Assembly (NCBI GenBank): GCA_034436045.1
Contig: DAOTVZ010000173.1
Span: 1-29,687 of the forward strand
Reading direction: 5' to 3'
Length of the DNA: 29,687 nt
Source: H111-94 sp034436045
GTDB taxonomy: Bacteria > Chloroflexota > Ktedonobacteria > Ktedonobacterales > Ktedonobacteraceae
Below are positions 1 through 7,568 of the stretch, piece after piece (within the stretch, counting starts at the first letter, position 1; every line of letters starts with the position of its first letter). The notes under the pieces are model-generated. The model was not told where the DNA came from, did not search any database, and saw nothing but the letters and a program-made list of their open reading frames with translations. Both the position numbers and the translations under genes were made by a program.

Positions 1-6
1 AGGGCA

Positions 7-35
7 TAGACAAGAACGCTCATAGCCCCTATAAT
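7..35 (+). promoter_or_regulatory. sigma70-type promoter for the zinc-ribbon gene
   Basis: TAGACA (7-12) and TATAAT (30-35) are separated by exactly 17 bases. The -10 is perfect and the -35 matches 5 of 6 consensus bases. Transcription would begin near 42, leaving a leader of about 53 nt before the ATG at 95. Confidence 0.7.
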
Positions 36-55
36 AGAGTTGCATTCCGACGACG

Positions 56-68
56 TGACATGATGTCA
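56..68. promoter_or_regulatory. 13-bp perfect palindrome in the leader, possible operator
   Basis: TGACAT-g-ATGTCA is a perfect inverted repeat with a 1-base centre. It lies about 15-27 bases after the predicted transcription start, a position where a bound repressor could block transcription. No regulator is assigned. The short length means chance is possible. Confidence 0.35.
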
Positions 69-94
69 AACTAGTGGTACAGGGGAGATCGCGC

Positions 95-1453
95 ATGAGC
101 AAAGTTAAGGTGCGCTGCACCGTCTGCGGCAAATGGTTTCAGTCGTCCAATGCTAAAGATACCGTTTGCCATGATTGTACACTAAAAGCCAAAAAAGAGA
201 AACTGGCAAAAAATTCGCCAACCGTCACCAGCACAACGGCAGGACCCGCCTCGCGCCCTGTCCCGCCAGCGCCGAAACCGAAGCCGACGCAGAGCGGCAC
301 AAACCAGTGGCTTGACTCGCTTAGCGACGTCAAAGTCGGGCAACCTGAGCCGCCGCCCGTGCGTCCGAAATTGCCGACGCCACCGGTACAGCGTGAGACT
401 CGTGGCTCCGGCATCACCGAGAATTACCGCGAGGAGCGTGGCGACCGTGGCCCTGGCAGCTATCGTGAAGATCGAGGGGAGCAGAGAGAGCGCGGCCCCG
501 TTGGCTACCGCGATTCTCGCGGCCCCGGCAGCTATCGTGAACGCGAGGGGAGTGGGCGTGGTCCCGGTGCATATCGGCCCGGCGGCAGCTATCCCGGCAC
601 ATTCGGTTCTCGACCACGCACACCGATGGAGAGCGGGCTGGGACGTGGGCCACGCCCCGGCGGCCCAGGCGATTCGCGCTTCGACCGCTCACGATCCGGC
701 GTTCCTGGTATGCGCAAGCCAGCCACGCCCCGACCCAAAGTGAAAACACCCAAGCCACCGCCAGCGCCCAGGCCGAAACGTGAGAAGATTCCACCTCCGC
801 AGCCTTTCCAGCCAACGCCGGAACAGGTCGCGCAGGTCGAGGCTCGCTATCTGGAACTGGCCACGCCAACAGAATTTGACGGTATTCGCACACAGATCGC
901 ACAGGAACTGGGCATCCCCAAGGCTGCCGTCAAGAAGATCGTTAAAGAACTGCGCGAGCGCCAGCATATTCCAAGCTGGTGGGAGGTACAGACATATAAA
1001 GGCTCTAGCGAGGACCTGGAGCGCATTAAAGAACTGTATGTGCCGCTTCTACCTTTACCGGAGGTCGGCATTCACAAAAAGATCGCCGAGCAACTCTCGC
1101 TGAAACCGGCGATGGTCTATCAGGCCATCAAACAGATTCGCCTGGATATGAACCTGCCACAGTACAACGACCCGTCCCTGCACGGCCTGCCCAATAAGCA
1201 AGCGGGTGAGGAGCAGCCAGCAACACAGGCAACGGAAGCTACGGCGGAAACACCAACCGGGGAACCGACAACCGCTGCTACGACGGAGGCAGTTGCAACG
1301 CCAGAGACTGCGATCTCCACCACCGACAGTGAGGAAACCAAAACGGCAAAGGCGGTTGGCCCAACAGATAACGAGAAAGCCCCAACGGCAGAGCCAGCCG
1401 AGGTACTGCCGGAGAGCATCACCGTCGCCGACATCACCACTACCGAGGCATAG
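95..1453 (+). CDS. Zinc-ribbon, RG-rich linker, double HTH-like protein
   Basis: This 452-aa protein is not recognised as a named family. The N-terminus has a CxxC...CxxC zinc ribbon (C8, C11, C25, C28). Residues 50-100 are Pro/Lys-rich. Residues 102-190 are Gly/Arg/Tyr-rich, with repeats such as RGPGSYRE and RGPGAYR that resemble RGG-type RNA-binding linkers. Residues 240-355 hold two related helical modules, each with a pattern like I-x3-IA-x2-L-x6-V-x3-I-K-x2-R, resembling tandem helix-turn-helix units. Residues 365-452 are a Thr/Ala/Glu-rich acidic tail. The ATG at 95 is preferred to the GTG at 74 because AGGGGAG lies 7 bases before it. A nucleic-acid-binding role is inferred from composition. 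There is no signal peptide or membrane segment, so it is probably cytoplasmic. It has its own promoter and is followed by the palindromic repeat. Confidence 0.8.
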   Translation: MSKVKVRCTVCGKWFQSSNAKDTVCHDCTLKAKKEKLAKNSPTVTSTTAGPASRPVPPAPKPKPTQSGTNQWLDSLSDVKVGQPEPPPVRPKLPTPPVQRETRGSGITENYREERGDRGPGSYREDRGEQRERGPVGYRDSRGPGSYREREGSGRGPGAYRPGGSYPGTFGSRPRTPMESGLGRGPRPGGPGDSRFDRSRSGVPGMRKPATPRPKVKTPKPPPAPRPKREKIPPPQPFQPTPEQVAQVEARYLELATPTEFDGIRTQIAQELGIPKAAVKKIVKELRERQHIPSWWEVQTYKGSSEDLERIKELYVPLLPLPEVGIHKKIAEQLSLKPAMVYQAIKQIRLDMNLPQYNDPSLHGLPNKQAGEEQPATQATEATAETPTGEPTTAATTEAVATPETAISTTDSEETKTAKAVGPTDNEKAPTAEPAEVLPESITVADITTTEA

Positions 1454-1489
1454 CCATCGTATGGGCGTAATAACGAAACCGACTACCCC

Positions 1490-1622
1490 CGTAGGGACGG
1501 AGATTTATCCTGCCCGAACCGGTGAATCGGGGTGAGTACGTGGGCAAAGGCGATTCCAAACGCCTTTGCTCTACGTACACAACCAGTTCACCGATTGGAC
1601 GGGAATAAATCTCTGTCCCTAC
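1490..1622. repeat. 133-bp imperfect palindrome, MITE/REP-like
   Basis: The left arm (1490-1552) and right arm (1561-1622) are imperfect reverse complements around an 8-base loop (1553-1560). The loop-proximal stem GGCAAAGGCG / CGCCTTTGC is almost perfect. The outer ends, read inward, are CGTAGGGACGGAGATTTAT and CGTAGGGACAGAGATTTAT. It lies entirely between genes and could fold into a long hairpin. It carries no ORF, so it would be a non-autonomous element. A half-copy lies at 2015-2039 and a weaker one near 9063-9087. Confidence 0.75.
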
Positions 1623-1656
1623 GAATGTGGGCGTTCTGGTTTTTTAGGAGGGATGT

Positions 1657-2022
1657 ATGCAGGAAGATTGTCTCTTTTGTAAGATTGTCGCGGGCCAGAT
1701 TCCATCGAAGTTAGTTTACCAGGACAATGATGTCTATGCTTTTGAGGATATCAACCCGCAGGCTCCCCAGCACATATTGATTATTCCGCGTCAACATATT
1801 GCTGCCTCGATGCACGATCTCAAACCGGAGCAGGCCCCGTTGCTGATGAGCATATTCCAGGCCGCCCAGAAAATCGCTATCGAACGCGGCATCGATAAGA
1901 CCGGCTATCGTTTGGTGACAAATACTGGCCCCGACTCTGGCCAGGCGGTTTTTCACCTCCACTTTCACCTGCTGGGGGGTGCGCGGTTGGGCCTCTTTGG
2001 CGTCCCACATAAACGGACGTGA
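1657..2022 (+). CDS. HIT-family (histidine triad) nucleotide hydrolase
   Basis: This 121-aa protein resembles the Hint/HinT branch of purine-nucleotide phosphoramidate hydrolases, which cleave nucleoside phosphoramidates and adenylates. The N-terminal CxxC in DCLFCKI (C5, C8) is typical of the family. The histidine triad HLHFHLL (H100, H102, H104) is intact. A strong AGGAGGG ribosome binding site ends just before the ATG at 1657. The C-terminus is odd: after the triad the sequence runs GGARLGLFGVPHKRT, whereas relatives usually end with a short GGRxLxWPPG-type tail. The last codons and stop overlap a copy of the CGTAGGGACA repeat (2015-2039), so the tail has probably been rewritten by that element. 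The catalytic core is complete, so activity is expected. It may be co-transcribed with the glycosyltransferase that follows. Confidence 0.92.
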   Translation: MQEDCLFCKIVAGQIPSKLVYQDNDVYAFEDINPQAPQHILIIPRQHIAASMHDLKPEQAPLLMSIFQAAQKIAIERGIDKTGYRLVTNTGPDSGQAVFHLHFHLLGGARLGLFGVPHKRT

Positions 2023-2039
2023 TAAATCATGTCCCTACG
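2015..2039 (-). repeat. Solo half-copy of the CGTAGGGACA repeat
   Basis: Read on the minus strand this is CGTAGGGACATGATTTATC followed by ACGTCC. It matches the outer end of the right arm of the 1490-1622 palindrome. It provides the stop codon of the HIT gene and sits in the 30-base gap before the glycosyltransferase start. No second arm is seen, so it is a solo end or a decayed copy. Confidence 0.65.
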
Positions 2040-2052
2040 ATCAGGTAGTTCC

Positions 2053-3222
2053 ATGCGTATTGCCATCGACTATACCGCCGGTATTCGCCAGGGGGCAGGC
2101 ATAGGCACCTATGTCCGCAATCTGGTTTCCGCTATCTTAGCCCAGGATACCGGCAATCGCTATGTTTTGCTGACCAGCGGGCGTCCCACGCCCGAACATC
2201 CTTTTCCGACCGCTCCCAATGTCAGCGGTCGCAGCATATTTATTCCCGACCGCTATCTCAATATTCTCTGGTATCGCTGGCGCGTTCCCTTGCCTGCTAC
2301 ACTCTTTTCCGGGGCAGTGGACATCTATCATGGCCCGGACTTCGTGCTTCCCCCCTTGAGCAAGAAGATTCGCAAGGTTGTCACCATACATGATCTGGCC
2401 TTCCTGGAGCATCCAGAATACGCCGTGCCCGCGCTGGCCGCCTACCTCAAACAGGTGGTGCCGCAGGCGCTGGCCGAAGCCGACGTAGTGGCAACGGTTT
2501 CAGACGAAGTCAGCAAGACCGTTATCAAGCATTTTCAGACCCCCACCGAGAAGTTGACCGTCGTGCCTAACGGCGTCGCACCCCACATCCGACGCATCAC
2601 CGATCCGGTGTTGCTGGGTGCCACACAGCATAAATTCGGCCTCAAACACCCGTTAGTATTGGGGGTGGGCACGCTCGAACCGCGCAAAAACCATAGCGGC
2701 CTCATTCGCGCCTTTTATCAGGTGCAGCAAAAGAAACATGGTCCGGCCATGCTGGCTATTGCAGGCGGCGAAGGCTGGCTCTATGAAGAGACACGTCAGT
2801 TGGTGACAGAACTCAAATTAGACAAAAAGGTACGTTTTCTTGGACGAGTGACCGATTTAGAACTTATAACGCTCTATAGCATGGCTGATGTGTTTGCCTT
2901 TCCATCCTTCTTCGAGGGTTTCGGCATTCCCCCTCTCGAAGCGATGGCCTGTGGCGCACCGGTTATCACCTCTAATACTTCCTCGTTACCAGAGGTAGTA
3001 GGTGATGCCGCGTTGATGGTTGACCCGCACGACACAGACGCGCTGGCGGCAGCCATTATGCGCCTTCTCACGGATGAAGCGCTGCGTGAGAACTTGCGTC
3101 AGAAAGGCTATCAGCGGGCCGCACACTATACCTGGGCACATTCGGCCCAGAAAATGCTCACTATCTATCAAAAACTCTATCAAGGCAAAATGCACTTCAG
3201 TGACGAGGAAAAAAACGCATGA
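2053..3222 (+). CDS. GT4-family glycosyltransferase (first of three)
   Basis: This 389-aa retaining glycosyltransferase has a GT-B fold. The N-terminal domain starts MRIAIDYTAG and has a glycine-rich loop (IRQGAGIGTYVRNL) typical of the acceptor half. The C-terminal nucleotide-sugar half carries GVGTLEPRKN (about 205-213) and an EX7E motif in FFEGFGIPPLEAMACG (E288 and E296), followed by SLPEVVGDAAL. The ATG at 2053 is preferred to 2029 because it begins at the conserved beta strand and has AGGTAG just upstream; the upstream ATG lies in the repeat. The next glycosyltransferase overlaps by four bases (ATGA), so the two are translationally coupled. Sugar and acceptor cannot be told from sequence; an envelope or exopolysaccharide role is inferred from the cluster. 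Confidence 0.9.
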   Translation: MRIAIDYTAGIRQGAGIGTYVRNLVSAILAQDTGNRYVLLTSGRPTPEHPFPTAPNVSGRSIFIPDRYLNILWYRWRVPLPATLFSGAVDIYHGPDFVLPPLSKKIRKVVTIHDLAFLEHPEYAVPALAAYLKQVVPQALAEADVVATVSDEVSKTVIKHFQTPTEKLTVVPNGVAPHIRRITDPVLLGATQHKFGLKHPLVLGVGTLEPRKNHSGLIRAFYQVQQKKHGPAMLAIAGGEGWLYEETRQLVTELKLDKKVRFLGRVTDLELITLYSMADVFAFPSFFEGFGIPPLEAMACGAPVITSNTSSLPEVVGDAALMVDPHDTDALAAAIMRLLTDEALRENLRQKGYQRAAHYTWAHSAQKMLTIYQKLYQGKMHFSDEEKNA

Positions 3223-4373
3223 AAATCGGTATCAACGCTCTCTTCTTTCAACAGCCTGCGACAGGGAGCGCGCAATACATGATTCACCTGCTGGCGGCGC
3301 TGGCCGAGGTCGATCAGCAGAATGAATATGTGTTGCTGGGCGCACAGCCGATCAAAGCGGAACAGCATCCGGCCTTTCCCTATCAGGTCTGGCCCGTGCC
3401 CGGCATCATTAGCAACCGCGAGAACATTGAGAAGCTGATCTGGGAACAGCTTACCGGCCCCGCTGCCGCCCGCGAAGCCGGTGTCGATGTTTTTCACGTT
3501 CCCTATTTCGCGCCGCCGCTGCTGCCACGCACGCCCACCGTCGTCACCATTCATGATGTCATCCCCCTGCGCCTGCCACTCTATCAGGCGGGGGCAAAGG
3601 TCAAAGCCTATATGAAGCTCGTTTCGCAAGCCGCGCACAACGCGACACGCATCATCACCGTCTCTCAGCATGCCAAACAGGACATGGTTGACGCGCTCAA
3701 AATTCCACCCGAACGCATCCGTGTTATTTATGAAGCCGCCGGTGAAGAGTATCGTCCCATCACCGACACGGAGACACTGGCGAGGGTGCGCGCGCGCTAC
3801 GGCCTGGGCGAGCGCTACGTTTTCTATTTAGGCGGCCTGGATCAGCGCAAGAACGTTCCGCAACTGGTGCGTGCCTTCTCCCACCTCTATCGGCGGCTCG
3901 AAGACCCACGCTTGCAGTTGCTCGTATCGGGTAATCCTGATAAAAATAACGGCCCGCTCTTCCCAGACCCACGCCCGGTGGGGGCCGAACTGGGTATGAG
4001 CGGTCAGATTATCTACCGTTTCGTGGAAGAAGAGGATAAAGCGGCCCTCTACAGCGGAGCCAGCGTGTTTGTCTTCCCCTCGCTCTACGAAGGTTTTGGC
4101 CTTGATCCATTGGAGGCCATGAGTTGCGGCGCACCCGTCGTCTGCTCCAACCGCACCTCGCTGCCCGAAGTCGTCGGCGATGCCGCACTTACCGTCGATC
4201 CCGAAGACCTGGATACGCTCGTCGAGGCTATGTATCGCGTCCTGACCGATCAGCAACTGGCGGCAGACATGCGTGCGCGTTCGCTACAGCGCGCCGCGCA
4301 GTTTAGCTGGCGCAAAGCCGCGCAAGAAACGCTCTCGGTCTATGAAGAGGTATATAAAAGCACCAGGAAATAG
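3219..4373 (+). CDS. GT4-family glycosyltransferase (second of three)
   Basis: This 384-aa protein is a paralogue of the preceding gene with the same architecture. The N-terminus MKIGINALFFQQPATGSAQY resembles the acceptor-binding loop. Further on are VVTIHDVIPL, FYLGGLDQRKN, the EX7E motif in SLYEGFGLDPLEAMSCGAP and SLPEVVGDAALTVDP. The shared sequence suggests both arose by tandem duplication. The start codon overlaps the previous stop in ATGA, and the downstream glycosyltransferase begins 3 bases after its stop, so the three form one operon. There is no TM segment, so it is expected to be cytosolic or peripheral to the membrane. Substrate is unknown. Confidence 0.9.
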   Translation: MKIGINALFFQQPATGSAQYMIHLLAALAEVDQQNEYVLLGAQPIKAEQHPAFPYQVWPVPGIISNRENIEKLIWEQLTGPAAAREAGVDVFHVPYFAPPLLPRTPTVVTIHDVIPLRLPLYQAGAKVKAYMKLVSQAAHNATRIITVSQHAKQDMVDALKIPPERIRVIYEAAGEEYRPITDTETLARVRARYGLGERYVFYLGGLDQRKNVPQLVRAFSHLYRRLEDPRLQLLVSGNPDKNNGPLFPDPRPVGAELGMSGQIIYRFVEEEDKAALYSGASVFVFPSLYEGFGLDPLEAMSCGAPVVCSNRTSLPEVVGDAALTVDPEDLDTLVEAMYRVLTDQQLAADMRARSLQRAAQFSWRKAAQETLSVYEEVYKSTRK

Positions 4374-4376
4374 CTT

Positions 4377-5501
4377 ATGCGTGTATTGATGATTTCCAAA
4401 GCTCTCGTTGCGGGCACCTCGCAACGCAAACTGGAAGAACTGGCGAAGTGTCCCGGCGTTGAACTTACGCTGGTTACGCCGGAATACTGGCAGAGTGACG
4501 ATGGCAGTAAGCAGATGCTTGAGCGTCTCTACACCGACGGCTATACCATGATCGTCACGGCCATGAAATTCAACGGCAATTTCCACCTGCACTATTATCC
4601 TCAACTGGGCAAGATCATGCAGGATGTGCAGCCAGAGATCGTGCATATTGACGAGGAGCCGTATAATTTCGCCACCTTCCATGCCATGCGCCTGGCTGTA
4701 CAGCACAAGGCACACGCGCTCTTCTTCACCTGGCAAAATCTCTATCGCAACTATCCCCCACCCTTCCGCCAGTTTGAACTCTACAACTACAAGCACGCCG
4801 AGGTCGCCATTGCCGGCAATCGCGCGGCGGAGGAGGTGCTGCGGCGCAAGGGTTATCATGGCCCTATCCACATCATTCCTCAATTCGGCTTTGATACAGA
4901 GATTTATAGTCGCAGCGCGCCACGTCTGCCGCGTCAACCCGGTGATCCTTTCTCTATTGGCTTCATCGGACGCTTGAAAGAAGAGAAGGGGCTGACTCTG
5001 CTGGTCGAGGCGCTCCCTCATTTGCCCGATTATTGCCGCGTCGTTTTCGTCGGCAACGGCCCGATGAAGAGCGTGCTAGAAGAACTGGCAACGCGCCTGG
5101 GTGTGCAGCAGCGCGTAATCTTCAAGCCTGGCGTGCCGACATATCAGGTACCTCAAGAGATGGAACAACTGGATGTCTTTGTATTGCCCTCGCTCACCCG
5201 CCCCAACTGGATGGAGCAGTTCGGGCGCGTCCTGCCCGAAGCCATGTCCTGCGAAACGCCCGTCATCGGCTCCAACAGCGGCGAGATTCCCTATGTGATT
5301 GACGATGCTGGCCTGGTCTTTAAAGAGGGCGACGTACAGGACCTTGTGCGTTGTATCAGACAACTGCTGGATGACCCCACCCTCTATAACACGCTCGCCA
5401 GACGGGGTCGCCAGCGTGTGCTGGAAAACTACACGCAAGGCAAAATCGCCCGCCAGACTTTTGAGGTTTACCGCGAGATGCTGGGGATAAAGGCAAAATA
5501 G
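4377..5501 (+). CDS. GT4-family glycosyltransferase (third, divergent)
   Basis: This 374-aa GT-B glycosyltransferase is more distant from the two upstream. The acceptor half contains VQPEIVHIDEEPYNF and an aromatic stretch, FFTWQNLYRNYPPPF. The donor half begins with SIGFIGRLKEEKGL and has VFVGNGP, then the EX7E motif in EQFGRVLPEAMSCETPVIGSNSG. The acidic EEPY motif and FTWQNLY pattern resemble transferases acting on lipid-linked or secondary-metabolite acceptors, but I cannot assign one. It starts 3 bases after the previous stop and ends the operon. No clear rho-independent terminator follows before the tRNA genes on the other strand. Confidence 0.88.
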   Translation: MRVLMISKALVAGTSQRKLEELAKCPGVELTLVTPEYWQSDDGSKQMLERLYTDGYTMIVTAMKFNGNFHLHYYPQLGKIMQDVQPEIVHIDEEPYNFATFHAMRLAVQHKAHALFFTWQNLYRNYPPPFRQFELYNYKHAEVAIAGNRAAEEVLRRKGYHGPIHIIPQFGFDTEIYSRSAPRLPRQPGDPFSIGFIGRLKEEKGLTLLVEALPHLPDYCRVVFVGNGPMKSVLEELATRLGVQQRVIFKPGVPTYQVPQEMEQLDVFVLPSLTRPNWMEQFGRVLPEAMSCETPVIGSNSGEIPYVIDDAGLVFKEGDVQDLVRCIRQLLDDPTLYNTLARRGRQRVLENYTQGKIARQTFEVYREMLGIKAK

Positions 5502-5547
5502 TAGCAAGGGGCAGGGCGACTGCGAGAGAGGATTGGTGAAAAAAAGC

Positions 5548-5636
5548 TGGCGGAGGAGGTGGGATTCGAACCCACGAGGGCTGTTCACCCTACACGATTT
5601 CCAGTCGTGCTCACTAGACCACTATGAGACTCCTCC
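5548..5636 (-). tRNA. tRNA-Ser (GGA anticodon)
   Basis: Read on the minus strand it begins GGAGGAGTCTCATAGTGG and pairs at the acceptor with CTCCTCC. The anticodon stem-loop is ACGACTGGAAATCGT, giving anticodon GGA, which reads UCC/UCU. A long variable arm identifies a class II tRNA. The T arm is GTGGGTTCGAATCCCAC. The discriminator base is G and the 3' CCA is encoded. A run of seven T follows within a few bases and may help stop transcription. Confidence 0.95.
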
Positions 5637-5643
5637 AATGGGG

Positions 5644-5729
5644 CGGAGAGAGTGGGATTCGAACCCACGAGGGCTATTCACCCTACCGCTTTTCGAGAGC
5701 GGCACATTCGACCACTCTGACATCTCTCC
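5644..5729 (-). tRNA. tRNA-Ser (CGA anticodon)
   Basis: Read on the minus strand it begins GGAGAGATGTCAGAGTGG. The anticodon stem-loop CGCTCTCGAAAAGCG gives anticodon CGA, which reads UCG. The variable arm and T arm (GTGGGTTCGAATCCCAC) nearly match the neighbouring tRNA-Ser(GGA), which lies 7 bases downstream, so the pair looks like an old tandem duplication. Unlike its neighbour, the 3' CCA is not encoded (CCC follows the discriminator), so it needs the CCA-adding enzyme. Confidence 0.95.
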
Positions 5730-5736
5730 GCCGCGT

Positions 5737-5765
5737 AGTATAACATATCTCTTGTGGCCTGACAA
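5737..5765 (-). promoter_or_regulatory. sigma70-type promoter for the tRNA-Ser pair
   Basis: On the minus strand TTGTCA (5765-5760) and TATACT (5742-5737) are 17 bases apart, each matching 5 of 6 consensus bases. The predicted start falls almost at the 5' end of tRNA-Ser(CGA) at 5729, as expected for a stable RNA with a minimal leader. Confidence 0.7.
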
Positions 5766-5783
5766 GCACCTGTTCAGGCCCAT

Positions 5784-6752
5784 TTATGATTTGCCATTTA
5801 TAATAGGCAAGAGCGCCTCCACCGAACGCACGATAATATCCGCGCCTCTACGTTTGTATAGCTCGACTTCCGAGGGTTGCACAAGCATAGCTGCTACAAT
5901 GGAGGGTTCGTCTTCCCGTCTGTCAGCCATGTAATAGCGCACCAGATCGTAGTCATCGGCGGTGTCACCGATGTAGAGACCGCCGTGCGCGCCAACGGTC
6001 TCAATCGCCATCCGCAAGGCACGCGGGTCAGGCTTGGGACAGATATCGGCAGGAATAACGATCTCCCACCAGCGTTCCCCAGAGTAGTTCTCCAAACGCT
6101 CCAGGGCACTGGTCACTTCCGGCCCGACACGACCGGTTATCATGCCGAAGTGCCGGATACCAGCGGCGCGCAGACGGGCGGGAAAGTCAGGCGCAAACAG
6201 CATCTCCTCCGTATGCACAAAGCCGGGCGCGTCAGGCAGGTAGCGCGGCTCCTGGCCGAACCAGCGCCGGAAGTCGCGCGCGCCCCAGTACATCTCGTGG
6301 TAGAGGTTGCCGATCTCCCGATAATCCAGGCGCGCGCTGGCCGGAATGGTCGCATCCACCCAGGCGCGTCCACCCTGATCCCGCAGATGCGCTGCACGTG
6401 CCAGCGCCGCCCACTCCTCAATCGTGCGCTCTGCCAGTGGTGTGTCATGCCACTCGCGCAGACGTGCCGTCGAGAGTGAGGCCAGCAGGTAGCACATGTC
6501 CCAGTCATTGTTGAAGCCCCCTGCACGCTTGAAGGCATCGACATCGGCAATAGTAACTAAGGCTCTGCCTTCGCGCTGCCCCCAATCAAGGCCATGCAGT
6601 GTGCCGGTCACATATTCGGCCACAGCAATATCGGTGGCGTGAAACGAACTAACGGTCTGGATAAGCACGCCATCGACATCGAAGAAGATGGTATCGAACG
6701 GCTGAGGCAGAGACAGATCAGGGCGTCGCCATAAAATATGCGTATCAGTCAT
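5784..6752 (-). CDS. HAD-superfamily hydrolase (probable phosphatase)
   Basis: This 322-aa protein has all four HAD motifs: motif I FFDVDGVL (nucleophile D25, acid D27), motif II in MITGRVG (TGR 206-208), motif III K240 in CPKPDP, and motif IV GDTADD (262-267). The long insertion between motif I and TGR (about residues 35-195) is a cap domain with LHGLDWG, WDMCYLLASL and YHEMYWGARDF. The layout resembles the HAD-IA group sometimes annotated as histidinol-phosphatase-like, but the substrate cannot be assigned. It starts at the ATG at 6752 without a clear Shine-Dalgarno sequence. It is probably cytosolic. The gene ends about 18 bases before the -35 box of the tRNA promoter. Confidence 0.85.
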   Translation of the reverse strand: MTDTHILWRRPDLSLPQPFDTIFFDVDGVLIQTVSSFHATDIAVAEYVTGTLHGLDWGQREGRALVTIADVDAFKRAGGFNNDWDMCYLLASLSTARLREWHDTPLAERTIEEWAALARAAHLRDQGGRAWVDATIPASARLDYREIGNLYHEMYWGARDFRRWFGQEPRYLPDAPGFVHTEEMLFAPDFPARLRAAGIRHFGMITGRVGPEVTSALERLENYSGERWWEIVIPADICPKPDPRALRMAIETVGAHGGLYIGDTADDYDLVRYYMADRREDEPSIVAAMLVQPSEVELYKRRGADIIVRSVEALLPIINGKS

Positions 6753-6854
6753 TATATGTAACGGGGCTATGGCCCGCGTCCTTTCTGTATTATGTGGCTG
6801 TATGAGCGAGATTGCAGTGTATCAATCAAGAGATACATCTGAGATGGAAAGGCA

Positions 6855-7208
6855 TTATTCTTCAGCTTGAAGGCGGCGACGGCGTTGTTCGGCACTCCAA
6901 CGGGTCAATGTCAAGGTTTCTCCATCATTTTTCTGTTCATAGTAAACGGTGGCTATATCAAAGTCGGTCCGGTAGCCAGGATGTACATAATCAGGACTGG
7001 CTGCACATTGCAGCCAGTCTGCTACCTTTCTCTGTGCGCAATCTTCACACAGGTAATTAAAGACAGGTCTTTCCTGCTCATCGCGGTGTTCATACTCAAA
7101 AACAGGCGTCGCTTGCTTGCATCTGGCGCAAACACGATCCCACAAGTTTCTATTTTTCGTATAGCGTTTGAGGCTCCAGATGAGAACCCCTGCTGGTATC
7201 CGACTCAT
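6855..7208 (-). CDS. Small four-cysteine (zinc-ribbon-like) protein, unknown function
   Basis: This 117-aa protein is not recognised. Two CxxC pairs, C27-x2-C30 (VCARCK) and C54-x2-C57 (LCEDCA), would form one zinc site. The segment between them is charged (FEYEHRDEQERPVFNY). The C-terminus is Arg/Glu-rich. The start at 7208 is chosen because AAGGAG lies 6 bases upstream. A longer reading from 7490 gives a poor N-terminal extension and has no such site. A small regulatory or nucleic-acid-binding protein is possible but not shown. It reads away from the DUF512 gene and toward the HAD hydrolase, with 102 bases between them. Confidence 0.65.
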   Translation of the reverse strand: MSRIPAGVLIWSLKRYTKNRNLWDRVCARCKQATPVFEYEHRDEQERPVFNYLCEDCAQRKVADWLQCAASPDYVHPGYRTDFDIATVYYEQKNDGETLTLTRWSAEQRRRRLQAEE

Positions 7209-7307
7209 AGCCCGCTCCTTCATGAAGGGACATCGGCAAGAAAAGAGACGCCACTTCCTATGCCCATCGCTAAAACTGCAATCGACGCACATTACAGCAT
7301 CTTTCTG

Positions 7308-7316
7308 AGTATACCA
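7308..7316 (-). promoter_or_regulatory. Extended -10 promoter for the four-cysteine gene
   Basis: On the minus strand TGGTATACT gives an extended -10 (TGn plus TATACT). No good -35 box is seen 17 bases upstream, which extended -10 promoters tolerate. The predicted start near 7301 gives a leader of about 92 nt. Confidence 0.4.
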
Positions 7317-7471
7317 TAAAGGCGAACAGGTGAGTGTGAGCCGGAGTATCCGCAACGGGCCAGACATATCGCTCCAATCGGTCAGCCCTGTGACGATTGC
7401 GGCCAGAGTAGCAAGCAAGCCGTACAGCATCGGGTGATGCCAAAGATACAACGTAATGAAGGTTTGCAGGT

Positions 7472-7500
7472 TTGACGATTGGGCGGGCAACGGTTATAAT
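7472..7500 (+). promoter_or_regulatory. sigma70-type promoter for the DUF512 gene
   Basis: TTGACG (7472-7477) and TATAAT (7495-7500) are 17 bases apart, matching 5/6 and 6/6. Transcription would start near 7507, with a leader of about 60 nt before the ATG at 7569. Confidence 0.75.
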
Positions 7501-7568
7501 CTTGCGGATGGGAGTTACTAAAACGCTGCTGCATAATAAAGAGTTGCCGCATGAAGGAAGTCTGAACA

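Larger units (their letters stand above)
7209..7568. other. 360-bp divergent intergenic region
   Basis: This gap separates the four-cysteine gene (minus) from the DUF512 gene (plus). It holds a promoter for each, described separately. The remainder shows no convincing coding potential, tRNA or long repeat. ORFs crossing it lack ribosome binding sites and recognisable domains. Confidence 0.6.

Noticed and set aside
4284..5021. 245-aa minus-strand ORF opposite the third glycosyltransferase
   Set aside because: It is antisense to a clear GT4 gene with EX7E and glycine motifs, and no ribosome binding site precedes it.
7209..7490. N-terminal extension giving a 211-aa protein for the four-cysteine gene
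   Set aside because: The extension has no ribosome binding site and no family-like sequence, while AAGGAG sits 6 bases before the internal ATG at 7208.
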